In this document: piece by piece, positions 18,402 to 26,781 of the stretch
How positions within the stretch are numbered: position 1 is the first letter of the stretch
How the letters are laid out: every line of letters starts with the position of its first letter
Source: CAKZNE01 sp964485405
Lineage (GTDB): Bacteria; Bacteroidota; Bacteroidia; Flavobacteriales; Schleiferiaceae
NCBI GenBank assembly: GCA_964485405.1
Contig: CAZAJG010000004.1
Coordinates: 82,201-146,200, forward strand
Length of the DNA stretch: 64,000 bases
Direction: 5' to 3'
Translations under genes and position numbers: made by a program
Notes under the pieces: model-generated
Seen by the model: only the letters and a program-made list of their open reading frames with translations
Told to the model about the DNA's origin: nothing
Database searches by the model: none

Positions 18402-19826
18402 TTGAAAAATAGAAAGCATAAATATCTTGGCTTTTTGTGGGTCATTCTTCTCCTTACAGGATTACAGTACCAGACTTTCGGACAATCCGATAGCGCAACA
18501 ATACTGGGCTTTGATGAGTATTTAGAAATTGTGCGTAAAGAGCACCCTATTTCCTACAGAGCCGAATTACAAGTAGCCAAAGCAAAGGCGAATACCCTTA
18601 GAGCAAAAGGTAACTTCGACCCCATTTTAGCCGGTGATTTAAACCAGAAGTACTTTAAAGACGATCAGTATTACGATATCTTAAATGCTGGAGTTAAAGT
18701 ACCCACTTGGTTTGGTGTTACGTTTGAAGCTGGATATGACAACAATCAAGGTACCCGTTTAAATCCTGAAAACTATACACCTGATCAAGGTTTATGGTTT
18801 GCCGGAGTAAAGGTGCCCATCGGTAAAGGCTTAATCATTGATAAACGAAGAGCGGAATGGCGTCAATCTAAAGTATTTGTAAAAAGTACAGAACAAGAAC
18901 AGCGGATTATTCTCAATGAGCTTATTCTCAATGCCTCAGAGTCTTATTGGAAATGGTTTAAAGCCTACAATAAAATGAAGGTATATGAAGAAGCCGTAGA
19001 AAATGCCCGTATCCGATTGCAAAATATTCGCGTTAACGTACGAGTTGGAGATCGCCCGGTAATTGATACCCTAGAAGCGAGTATTCAGCTGCAAAACCGC
19101 TTAATTGGTCAACAAGAAGCAATTCTAGATTTTAACAACAGCAAACAGCTCTTAGAAATTTACTTGTGGAGAGAAGGGTTTTTCCCTTTGGAACTCAATG
19201 AAAACACCTTCCCGCCCCTATTTACGTTAGACATGGCTTCTAATCCGGATCTCATTCTTTTCTCAAGTATAGATTCTTTGAAATATACGCACCCTGAAAT
19301 TTTAAAGAGTCAATATAAAATTGAATCCAAAGAGATCAAACAGAAGCTGTTAAAGGAGAACTTTAAGCCGAAATTGGATTTAAAGTATAACGCAATTTCA
19401 CAACCCGTATCGGACAACGTAATCGGCAACTACAACCCCAACGATTACACCTGGGGAGCAAGTGTAAGCTTTCCTTTGTTTTTGAGGAAAGAAAGAGGGG
19501 AATTGCGATTAAACAAAACGGAAATAGGAGAACTTACAGCGGAGTTAGATTTTAAGGTAGAGCAAATTGAATATAAAGCTATGGCCGCTTTTAACAATTG
19601 GTCTATAAGTGTAAATCAAATCAATCTAAACGGGGAAAATGTAGATAACTATCTGCGTCTGTTAAATGGTGAGCAAAATCTATTTGATAATGGAGAAAGC
19701 TCCCTATTCCTTATAAACTCCAGAGAGAAATCATATATCGACTCCCAGCTCAAACTGATTGATGCGATCAGTAACAATCAACAAGCGGATATTTATGCCC
19801 GCTATGCACTTGGGATTCTTTTCTAA
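18402..19826 (+). CDS. TolC-family outer membrane channel
   Basis: Outer-membrane efflux protein of 474 residues starting at TTG, two bases after the stop of the HlyD gene. A signal peptide of about 27 residues ends near TFGQS. Two repeats of long amphipathic helices with interspersed strands follow (for example LNELILNASESYWKWFKAYN), typical of the OEP fold. With the two preceding genes it completes a tripartite exporter. A strong hairpin terminator follows at 19834-19873. Confidence 0.88.
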   Translation: MKNRKHKYLGFLWVILLLTGLQYQTFGQSDSATILGFDEYLEIVRKEHPISYRAELQVAKAKANTLRAKGNFDPILAGDLNQKYFKDDQYYDILNAGVKVPTWFGVTFEAGYDNNQGTRLNPENYTPDQGLWFAGVKVPIGKGLIIDKRRAEWRQSKVFVKSTEQEQRIILNELILNASESYWKWFKAYNKMKVYEEAVENARIRLQNIRVNVRVGDRPVIDTLEASIQLQNRLIGQQEAILDFNNSKQLLEIYLWREGFFPLELNENTFPPLFTLDMASNPDLILFSSIDSLKYTHPEILKSQYKIESKEIKQKLLKENFKPKLDLKYNAISQPVSDNVIGNYNPNDYTWGASVSFPLFLRKERGELRLNKTEIGELTAELDFKVEQIEYKAMAAFNNWSISVNQINLNGENVDNYLRLLNGEQNLFDNGESSLFLINSREKSYIDSQLKLIDAISNNQQADIYARYALGILF

Positions 19827-19833
19827 GGCTATA

Positions 19834-19873
19834 AAATAAGGCTGGTAAATTGCAAAATCTACCAGCCTTATTT
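19834..19873. terminator. Bidirectional hairpin terminator between tolC and the GH25 gene
   Basis: A perfect 14-base stem, AAATAAGGCTGGTA at 19834-19847 pairing with 19860-19873, 12-base loop, followed by a T run on the + strand and with A residues on the other side. It sits between convergent genes and can serve both. Confidence 0.85.
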
Positions 19874-19875
19874 TT

Positions 19876-20622
19876 TTAAGATTTCATGTAGTCTTCATCT
19901 ACACTACCCTCCACTCCTTTAACATCACCTTTGGATTCGTGTTGCCACATATACCAACCCTTTTCCTTCCATAAAGCAGGAACTTCTGGTTCTTTTGCAT
20001 CTGTGTATTGAGCAATCCAAAGCTTGTACTTGGCAAAGGCTTCATTGTTTAAAAACTGTGTAGCAAAGGGATTATCAGTATAAATTACAGGAGCTACGCC
20101 TAATTTCTCCTCCACTGTATTCAACCAACTTAAAACATTGTTTTGATAGTCTTCAACCGTCATTCCTCCAATAGAAGAACCTTCTAAGTCGATTACTGGT
20201 GCTAGGTCTGTGCTCTCATCCCAGTCTTTTACTACACTTAAAAAATGTTGAGCTTGTGTTTTTCCATTATCCTGAGCTACATAAAAATGGTAGGCCCCTC
20301 TTTTCATACCACTTTGTTTGATTCCTTCCCAATTTTTTACAAAATCAGGATCTACAAACGCCTCGCCCTCTGTAGCTTTAGCGTAGGCAAAAGCATACTT
20401 TTCAGCATCTACTTCATCCCAGTTTACTGTACCGTTAAAATGACTTACATCTATACCTGTTGTAATGATTGGTTCAACAGGCTTCTTCTCCTCTTTTGGT
20501 GGTTTGGGAGCTGCAGCTTCGGTTTGGTCTTGTTTTTTTTCAGGTTTACTTTCTGTGGTGGTTGCATTTTGACAAGCTCCAAAAAGCAAGCTTATGCAAA
20601 ATAAGGGTAAAAGGTGTTTCAT
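19876..20622 (-). CDS. Glycoside hydrolase family 25 lysozyme-like lipoprotein
   Basis: A peptidoglycan muramidase of the GH25 fold, exported as a lipoprotein (lipobox FGAC, Cys17). Residues 20-50 are a low-complexity Lys/Glu/Pro linker. The catalytic module begins at GIDVSHFNG (Asp58), with YAKATEG and YHFY blocks and the catalytic DxE pair in APVIDLEG (Asp145, Glu147), ending in WQHESKG. The active-site acidic residues of the family are therefore conserved. Likely role is cell-wall remodelling or attack on other cells from the periplasm or surface. It ends close to the shared terminator and follows the 284-residue membrane protein gene on the same strand with 27 bases between. Confidence 0.88.
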   Translation of the reverse strand: MKHLLPLFCISLLFGACQNATTTESKPEKKQDQTEAAAPKPPKEEKKPVEPIITTGIDVSHFNGTVNWDEVDAEKYAFAYAKATEGEAFVDPDFVKNWEGIKQSGMKRGAYHFYVAQDNGKTQAQHFLSVVKDWDESTDLAPVIDLEGSSIGGMTVEDYQNNVLSWLNTVEEKLGVAPVIYTDNPFATQFLNNEAFAKYKLWIAQYTDAKEPEVPALWKEKGWYMWQHESKGDVKGVEGSVDEDYMKS

Positions 20623-20649
20623 AAAGTTTGATTTATATAGATTAATCGA

Positions 20650-21504
20650 TTACGAATGGATTTTTGTTGGTAGGGATACATTGAGTTTTTCCCCAACGAT
20701 GTGCTCAAAAAGTATTTTAAAAAGGTAGAAATATCCAAAAGGCAACAGCACAAAAGCTACCAGTACGTGAATAAATAAGTTGACCGCTTGTTGAATCAAT
20801 TGCTTACTACCTTCTTTTAAAACATCAGCAGAATCTTTGTAAACCAGAGATACATCATCTTCTACATGACCCACTACCTTTTTTACATCATCCCCTATCT
20901 TTTGGAAAAAATCTAGCTTACCGCCATTCTCCTTCTTTTGTTTTTCTTTTAACGCTTCTAGTTTGGATGCTCTAGTCTTTTCTTCGCTTTGGTAAGTAGC
21001 GTAGTTCTTTTTGAGATTCTCGTTCAATGTATTTCCAAAGTTGATATTAGCCTCATTACCAAACATTTTAGAAATGTGAACAAAAGCAGGTAAACCCGGA
21101 TTGAGTAAAAAAAAGAGCATGAGAAGTTTGGTGCAAATGGATCGTGTTCTAGGTATAAAGATTCCGATCCATAAAAGAGCAGCGATAACTTTAATCGCTA
21201 AAGTTTTACTTACCGTTACTATCATAATTTGTGCACCAAGTATAATAGAGCTATAACTCAACCACTGCTGACCTTTTGAGAAAATATCAGCTATTCCATC
21301 AAAGGTTCCAGATACCAAGGGTATTCTTGTTGATTCTGCAATTTTCGCCTCTAAAATCAATTCTGTAGCGATGGCTAAACTTTCAAGCGATGTACTTTCC
21401 GTATCTATCAAAAATTTAAGAGCACTTTTCTCCAGTACGCCCCAAAAAATGAGAACTAATAGCAGAAAGCTAATGATTTGAGGAAACAGAATTTTTTTCA
21501 TCAT
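20650..21504 (-). CDS. Unknown membrane protein with central charged helical region
   Basis: Not recognised. The 284-residue protein has an N-terminal membrane segment (residues 4-22), two or three further hydrophobic segments between about 85 and 145, a long charged helical region (about 155-230, rich in Lys, Glu and Asp with a heptad-like pattern) and a final hydrophobic segment (about 240-265). There is no enzymatic motif. It lies just upstream of, and on the same strand as, the GH25 lysozyme gene, so a cell-envelope role is possible, but that is inference from position only. Confidence 0.65.
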   Translation of the reverse strand: MMKKILFPQIISFLLLVLIFWGVLEKSALKFLIDTESTSLESLAIATELILEAKIAESTRIPLVSGTFDGIADIFSKGQQWLSYSSIILGAQIMIVTVSKTLAIKVIAALLWIGIFIPRTRSICTKLLMLFFLLNPGLPAFVHISKMFGNEANINFGNTLNENLKKNYATYQSEEKTRASKLEALKEKQKKENGGKLDFFQKIGDDVKKVVGHVEDDVSLVYKDSADVLKEGSKQLIQQAVNLFIHVLVAFVLLPFGYFYLFKILFEHIVGEKLNVSLPTKIHS

Positions 21505-21912
21505 ACTTGAGATTTGGAGTCTTACTAAATTATCAACTATCCATGTTTTCGAACCAGAATTTGACCTTTTATAATTTACAACTCTTATGGTTTTATAATC
21601 AAAGTATTACCTGTCAAAATAAAAGATTTTGCACTACAACTTAACTTAGCCAAGTAGAGTTTACACTTTGTTTTAAAGCAATACCCCAACTCAATATGAG
21701 ATGATCAGGATTGTTCAATCCTCATCAAAAATTTTAGATTACAGTTTTTATACAGCTATCGTAAAAACCTGATTACTAATTATTTTTTACTGAATGCAAC
21801 ACTTTTACAACTCATTTAATTAATTGATAAAAGCATGGTATTTTTCTCGTTCTAAATTCTTAAAATTGTCAGAGAATTTTAAGGAGTACTAAGACCATTA
21901 TCAACACACATC
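21505..21912. other. 408-base A+T-rich intergenic region
   Basis: Separates divergent genes. No coding sequence or RNA gene is evident. The only structure seen is an inverted repeat CTTAAAATT at 21859-21867 and AATTTTAAG at 21875-21883, about 30 bases before the phzF-like gene, which could be an operator. It lacks a T run, so it does not look like a terminator. Confidence 0.4.
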
Positions 21913-22716
21913 ATGATTGTCCCTTTTTCGTTAATTGAAGTTTTTAATGACAAAAAACTGGGTTTTAATGGCAATATAGCTGCCGTAGTAAAACTTAAGG
22001 CAGCACTACCCGATTCTACCATGCAACAAATTGCAGCTGATTTTAATCAACCAGCTACCGCCTTTATATGGCCTGGCCATGATGATTTGTCTTTTCACAT
22101 ACGTTGGTTTGCCCCGGATACAGAAATCGGGCTTTGTGGGCACGGCTCCTTAGCTGCTGTAGCTTCTCTTAGCGAAGGTGCTTTTTTAAACAAGATTGTA
22201 AAATTGCATTACAGAAATGGAATTATTGAAACTTCTCGCCTTTCGGAAGAAAGTGCTGAAATAAAAATGAAACCGATTGAAGCGTATCAGGAAGAGGCTA
22301 TTCCTGCTAAGTTAGAAGAGGCTTTGAATACCAAAGTATTGGGCTATTTCCTCACCAACAATAAAGAAATTGTTCTGCTAGAGAATGAAGAAGCTATCAA
22401 AAATCTAAACCCAAATTTTGCACTACTAAGAGAGCTTAAACCTTTTGGATACAGTATTACGGCTCCTGGAGAAAATGTAGACTTTGTAAGTAGAACAATC
22501 ATTCCTTTTGTAAAACAATTGGAAGATCCTGCCACTGGCTCTTCCCACGCTGCTTTAACTCCATTTTGGGCTAAGCGATTAAGCAAAGTTAAAATGGAAG
22601 CTCACCAACTCAGTGAAAGAGGTGGTAAATTTCTATGTAAGCTTGATGATGAGTGGGTTAGCTTAAAAGGAAACTACAGTTTTTTTGCGGAAGGACAAGT
22701 ATCTATAGAAGCTTAG
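21913..22716 (+). CDS. PhzF-family isomerase-like protein lacking the catalytic Glu
   Basis: A 267-residue protein of the diaminopimelate-epimerase-like PhzF fold. Family blocks are visible: FNGNIAAVV near the N-terminus, WFAPDTEIGLCGHGSLA (residues 65-80, two-domain hinge with CGHG) and LEDPATGSSHAALTPFW (Asp205). At the site where PhzF proteins carry NLSET with the catalytic Glu, this protein has NQPAT (residues 45-49), so Glu is replaced by Ala48. It may be an inactive or changed-specificity member. It is a single gene; the next gene on the strand is 93 bases away. Confidence 0.85.
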   Translation: MIVPFSLIEVFNDKKLGFNGNIAAVVKLKAALPDSTMQQIAADFNQPATAFIWPGHDDLSFHIRWFAPDTEIGLCGHGSLAAVASLSEGAFLNKIVKLHYRNGIIETSRLSEESAEIKMKPIEAYQEEAIPAKLEEALNTKVLGYFLTNNKEIVLLENEEAIKNLNPNFALLRELKPFGYSITAPGENVDFVSRTIIPFVKQLEDPATGSSHAALTPFWAKRLSKVKMEAHQLSERGGKFLCKLDDEWVSLKGNYSFFAEGQVSIEA

Positions 22717-22809
22717 AATTTAATTATCCTCCATACCTATTCATCCCATTAAGTTGGCTTAGCTTTGCCTCGCTTTAGGTCGATACGCTATTGATCTATT
22801 TCCTACACT

Positions 22810-24018
22810 ATGACCAAAAAAGAGAAGAATCTTCTTATTCTGATTCTAGGATTTATGGCCGCCTTAGGTCCTTTTTCCATCGACATGTATCTACCGAGTT
22901 TCCTTGATATTTCTAAGGACTTAAACACAGAAATTGAAAAAGTATCCTATACGCTTACCAGCTATTTTATTGGTATTTCGTTAGGCCAATTGGTATATGG
23001 GCCCGTTATAGATCGATATGGCCGAAAAAAACCCTTGCTCATAGGGCTAGGTATCTTTGTAATTACCTCCGTGGGTTGTGCGTTTGCTCCAGATATTTAT
23101 ACTTTAATTATACTCCGTCTGTTTTTAGCACTTGGCGGCTGTGTAGGTATGGTTGCTAGCCGTGCTATTGTAAGAGACCGTTTTGAAGACAGAGAGATTG
23201 CAAAAGCCTTTTCTTCCTTAATTTTAGTAATGGGGGTTGCGCCCATCGTTGCCCCAACTATTGGTGGTTACATAAGCGCGCATTGGGGTTGGTCATTCAT
23301 TTTTATCCTATTGGCAGCTATCGGTTTTCTGCTTATACTAGTTGTTTATTTTGCGCTGGATGAAAGCAAAGCTCCCGATCCCGATATTTCTTTTAACTTT
23401 AAGAAAGTATCCATTTCTTACTTAGAAGTTTTAAAAAACCGCCAGTTCCTATTTTATGGTTTAGCAGGTAGCGCAGCTATGGCGGGAATGTTTGCCTATA
23501 TATCGGGCTCCCCTTATGNNNNNNNNNNAGTTTCGGAGAAGAATTATGGGTGGATATTTGGGGCTAACGCTGCATCTTTTATCCTTGGCAGTCAAATAAA
23601 CCGTTTGTTGCTGAAAAAATATTTCAGTCACAACATCAGTTATATAATGTCAATAGTACTTTTAGTTATAGCCATAGGTGCTCTGGGAATGATTGTTTTT
23701 GTGGGCTTAAGCTACACCGCCCTATTGGTGGTTCTATTCGCTTTCATGTTTGTTTCAGGTATAATTAACCCAAACACCAGCGCTCTAGCTTTAATGCCTT
23801 TTTCTAAAAATGCTGGAGTAGCCTCTGCTTTAATTGGAGCTCTACGAATGGTAAGTGGTGTAATAGCATCTGCAGCGATTAGTATTTTTCACAACGATAC
23901 TTACCTGCCTATGATCTTATTCATGATGTTTTGTTCTATCGGTATATTCGTATTACTCTATACGATAGATGTAAGAAAGAAAAAAGAAGAAGCTCAGGAA
24001 ATGGTGCTTCCGTCTTAA
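22810..24018 (+). CDS. Bcr/CflA-family multidrug efflux MFS transporter (contains N gap)
   Basis: A 12-helix major facilitator of about 402 residues. The Bcr/CflA signature is seen in PFSIDMYLPSF near the N-terminus, the motif A loop DRYGRKKPLL after helix 2 and the helix 4 block RAIVRDRF. Typical substrates are bicyclomycin, chloramphenicol or sulphonamides, but none can be assigned here. Ten N at 23519-23528 fall between ISGSPY and VSEKNYG. Family members have about seven residues at that place, whereas the frame as written allows four, so the real gap is probably near 20 bases and the frame continues. The stop overlaps the end of the convergent nuclease gene by 4 bases. Confidence 0.9.
   Translation: MTKKEKNLLILILGFMAALGPFSIDMYLPSFLDISKDLNTEIEKVSYTLTSYFIGISLGQLVYGPVIDRYGRKKPLLIGLGIFVITSVGCAFAPDIYTLIILRLFLALGGCVGMVASRAIVRDRFEDREIAKAFSSLILVMGVAPIVAPTIGGYISAHWGWSFIFILLAAIGFLLILVVYFALDESKAPDPDISFNFKKVSISYLEVLKNRQFLFYGLAGSAAMAGMFAYISGSPYXXXXVSEKNYGWIFGANAASFILGSQINRLLLKKYFSHNISYIMSIVLLVIAIGALGMIVFVGLSYTALLVVLFAFMFVSGIINPNTSALALMPFSKNAGVASALIGALRMVSGVIASAAISIFHNDTYLPMILFMMFCSIGIFVLLYTIDVRKKKEEAQEMVLPS
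23519..23528. other. Assembly gap of 10 N inside the Bcr/CflA gene
   Basis: Ten N between codons for SPY and VSEKNYG. The placeholder size is the same as in the other two gaps of the window. Confidence 0.95.
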
Positions 24019-24788
24019 CCAAAAATCTCATTAAGTAGTCCTGCCAAGCGCACACCTGCCTTCTCTAGTTGATCTTGTACTAAGCCCCAGTTTTTATACA
24101 TATACTGGTAGCTGAGGTTATCCTTCTCGCCAATCGCATAAACCTGAGATCGAAGTCCCATGCACTCTTGAGCCCAATCCTTCGGGTTTCCCTTTTGCCA
24201 ATCAGAGATTTCCTCTTTGGTTGCATGATCAATACTCGTAGCTAATTCCGTGTAGCTTAACCCTTTTTTATCTATAATACCGCTGTCCCAAATTCTGTGC
24301 AAATTAGATGACTTATAAAACCACTTGATTTTTACATCATTTCCTCCTTTATCCATTCCATTGCCCACATGTAAAGGTTGATGTAGATCTCCTACCAAGT
24401 GAACCATAAACTTTAGCGCTTCTTTCTTTTTTTCTAAACTCGCATCGTCCGCCATTAAAATCTCTTTCATTCTTCCAATTGCTTCAATAACATCACCATC
24501 AGAATTTTTTTCACAAGCATCATACGTGCTATTATCTGGAATACTTACCCAGTGCCAATCATGTGTATGATCGTAGGCTCTATCTGATCTTACTTCGTCC
24601 ATCCAAATGGATACGATAGCAAGGCTTTCATCGCCAAGAATTTTTTCAATGTTCTTTTTTGCTTTTCTACTCAGATGGTTTTCCGCAATTTGACCAATAA
24701 CTCTATGACCTGTTTGTCCCCATCCAAATGCTGGATTTGAACCGACTAGAGCAAAAAGAAGAAATAAGATTTTAACTAGATTTTTCAT
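24015..24788 (-). CDS. S1/P1-type zinc nuclease
   Basis: A secreted or periplasmic single-strand nuclease of 257 residues. The signal peptide ends near NPAFG and the mature protein starts with the Trp of WGQTGHRVIGQIAENHL (Trp23, His28), where the N-terminal Trp itself binds the tri-zinc centre. Further His/Asp ligands are visible in YDHTHDWHWVSIPD and LVGDLHQPLHVGNGMDKGGND. The motif order is complete and the length is usual for the bacterial family. It degrades RNA or single-stranded DNA and probably supports phosphate or nucleoside scavenging. It is convergent with the MFS gene, with stops overlapping by 4 bases. Confidence 0.92.
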   Translation of the reverse strand: MKNLVKILFLLFALVGSNPAFGWGQTGHRVIGQIAENHLSRKAKKNIEKILGDESLAIVSIWMDEVRSDRAYDHTHDWHWVSIPDNSTYDACEKNSDGDVIEAIGRMKEILMADDASLEKKKEALKFMVHLVGDLHQPLHVGNGMDKGGNDVKIKWFYKSSNLHRIWDSGIIDKKGLSYTELATSIDHATKEEISDWQKGNPKDWAQECMGLRSQVYAIGEKDNLSYQYMYKNWGLVQDQLEKAGVRLAGLLNEIFG

Positions 24789-24847
24789 GCGATGGCATTT
24801 AAGCGGACGAAGATAATGCCATAGACTCCTTAAAGGAAATTATCCAT

Positions 24848-25798
24848 CTACTTTTTGGCGTAGAAAATCAATTCGGGTTCAATATTACCAACCGCTTCGC
24901 TTAGCGTATAATAACCATTATTAGACCAACAAAAAGCTTCTCCTTGCGCTTCTACATGATTGTACGGAAGTTTAACGGGTGTCGTTTCAAAGACTTCATT
25001 TAAACCCTCACCTCCTGTTCTCTCCCATAGAAACAAGCCTAGATAATTTCTTAAGGTAATCCTTTTCCCATCATCGGATATATCACCTCCTGTAACGTTA
25101 CCAATTGGCAGTTCTCCTAATTTTTCAAGCTCAACCATAGTATTACAGTTGAGTTGATCTGCTGGTAAAGAGTAGATGACCGATCTGTTAATTTCTTTTG
25201 TAGCAATAATGATATCTCCGGTTTGAGGATCCATCAAAAGAGCTTCTGCATTTTGAGGTCCATCGCTATAAATAAAATTGAGGCGATTTACCAAAGAAAT
25301 ATCGGTAGAGAGTTTACCCGTGCTATCGTAAACGGGTTCATTGAAAATATATAAGCTATACGATGGCCTAACTTTAAAGTTATCTCCAAAATCTGCTAAA
25401 AAAATACTGGAGTTATTCCCATTTTTAAAAACTGTTATATCCTCCCAATCAATGTTAGAAGCATTATTAACCGAAAAACGAGAAATCTCTTCCCCGTTTT
25501 GAGTGTTTATTAAAAATATGTCTGTACCGCTACCAGCATCGTTATGAGACCAAACAGCTCCGGGGTTTAATGGGGCGATGTCAATACCAGATGCTTCTTG
25601 CATATAGGTTACCTTACCAACGGGTACTCCATCCAAATAATCATCAGAATGCAGCAAATCATCCGTATTGTACACGGGTTTAAAAGTTTCTTTACCCGTT
25701 GGAGGATTAGAAGCTACGATCCGTTCGGAGGAAGGCTTTGAGCATCCAACAAAAAGCAGAGGAAAAACAATTATAAGGAGTTGTAAGCTTTTTCTCAC
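24848..25798 (-). CDS. Beta-propeller-like lipoprotein of unknown function
   Basis: A 316-residue lipoprotein (lipobox FVGC, Cys19). The sequence contains repeated beta-rich blocks, EASGIDIAPLNPGAVWSHND, DWEDITVF, ADFGDNFKVRP, NAEALLMDPQTGDIIIATK and EAQGEAFCWSNNGYYTLSE, in the style of six-bladed propellers (SdiA-regulated or esterase-like phytase groups). No catalytic residues can be named with confidence. It is separated by about 60 bases from the nuclease gene on the same strand, so the two could be co-transcribed. The upstream intergenic region is shared with the divergent AlbA_2 gene. Confidence 0.75.
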   Translation of the reverse strand: MRKSLQLLIIVFPLLFVGCSKPSSERIVASNPPTGKETFKPVYNTDDLLHSDDYLDGVPVGKVTYMQEASGIDIAPLNPGAVWSHNDAGSGTDIFLINTQNGEEISRFSVNNASNIDWEDITVFKNGNNSSIFLADFGDNFKVRPSYSLYIFNEPVYDSTGKLSTDISLVNRLNFIYSDGPQNAEALLMDPQTGDIIIATKEINRSVIYSLPADQLNCNTMVELEKLGELPIGNVTGGDISDDGKRITLRNYLGLFLWERTGGEGLNEVFETTPVKLPYNHVEAQGEAFCWSNNGYYTLSEAVGNIEPELIFYAKK

Positions 25799-25834
25799 AA
25801 AAACAAATGTAGTTAAATTATTGTTCTTCTCTTT

Positions 25835-25842
25835 TAAGTTTG
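25835..25842 (+). promoter_or_regulatory. TAnnTTTG -7 box before the AlbA_2 gene
   Basis: TAAGTTTG, 61 bases before the chosen ATG at 25904. It matches the -7 consensus, but no TTG lies at the usual -33 distance. Confidence 0.35.
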
Positions 25843-25903
25843 GTTGTGATGAATGTGCAATTACGCTTGGCCCATAACAACAAGAAAATTACTTTTACCC
25901 TAC

Positions 25904-26584
25904 ATGCAAGGCTTTAACCCCAATAGATGGCTTGATTACTCCACTGGAGACACAGATGAATTATTTGATTCCATTGAAGAAGGTGAGCACCAAGAGCAGG
26001 ATTTTAAATTTAGAATTGATAGTTCTCAAAAAATAGCAAAAACGCTCTGTGCTTTTGCCAATACCGATGGAGGAAAACTTTTAATTGGAGTTAAGGATAA
26101 TGGACGCGTATCAGGTATTGATCCAGAAGAAGAGTATTTTATGATTGAGGGTGCAGCAACTTTATATTGCAAACCTCCAATCCCTTTCAAATCAAAAGTT
26201 TATCAAAACACGGAAAAAAAACTTGTGTTAGAAATTGAAGTACCTACTTCTAAAGAAAAACCCCATTTGTGTAAACTTGAAGAAGATCGTTGGCGGGCTT
26301 ATATCAGACAAAAAGATGAAAATTTTGAAGCCAACCGAGTTATTTTAAACTATCTAAAACATCAATCGCCTACATCCAAACGAAAGAATCTTATTGCCTA
26401 TGGCCCAGAAGAAAGGTTATTATTCGATTACTTATCAGCAAATGAATCAATCAGCTTAAGTAAGTTTAGCCGCTTAGCAAAAATTTCGATTTATGAAGCC
26501 GAGCGTATCTTGATTCTTTTTCTTCAATGGGAAATCATCACGTTTAAAGCTAGTGATAAAGGAATTCGTTTTTTTTTACTTTGA
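25904..26584 (+). CDS. AlbA_2/Schlafen-type putative DNA-binding ATPase-domain protein
   Basis: A 226-residue cytosolic protein. The ATG at 25904 gives the N-terminus MQGFNPNRWL; an upstream in-frame ATG at 25853 would add 17 residues unlike the family. The AlbA_2 domain (PF04326, Schlafen AAA_4) occupies about residues 20-140: GEHQEQDFKFRIDSSQ, KTLCAFANTDGGKLLIGVKDNG and the lysine-rich ends. The C-terminal part (about 165-225) resembles a winged-helix domain (LSKFSRLAKISIYEAERILILFLQWEII). The family is common in Bacteroidota and its function is not established; nucleic-acid binding is the best guess. It stands alone, divergent from the lipoprotein gene. Confidence 0.8.
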   Translation: MQGFNPNRWLDYSTGDTDELFDSIEEGEHQEQDFKFRIDSSQKIAKTLCAFANTDGGKLLIGVKDNGRVSGIDPEEEYFMIEGAATLYCKPPIPFKSKVYQNTEKKLVLEIEVPTSKEKPHLCKLEEDRWRAYIRQKDENFEANRVILNYLKHQSPTSKRKNLIAYGPEERLLFDYLSANESISLSKFSRLAKISIYEAERILILFLQWEIITFKASDKGIRFFLL

Positions 26585-26781
26585 AAGCAACTTATGAAGA
26601 CGCATATTTAAATGATTTTAAAACTAGAATGATGATTTATTACAGAAATAATCAGAACATCCCTTCTTTTTCGCCCATCATCGCATTATATTTAGATTTT
26701 TAGGAATTTTCTTTGATTTTTGTTCAGATTAAAATAGGGATGAATGGGTATAGAGTACAGAACTTATCAAATGATTAAGAA

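Noticed and set aside
21859..21883. Inverted repeat before the phzF-like gene as a terminator
   Set aside because: The stem is A+T-rich and no T run follows; it is noted only as a possible operator.
25904..26584. AlbA_2/Schlafen-type gene as part of a phage defence system
   Set aside because: It stands alone without nuclease or toxin partner genes; no evidence for defence.
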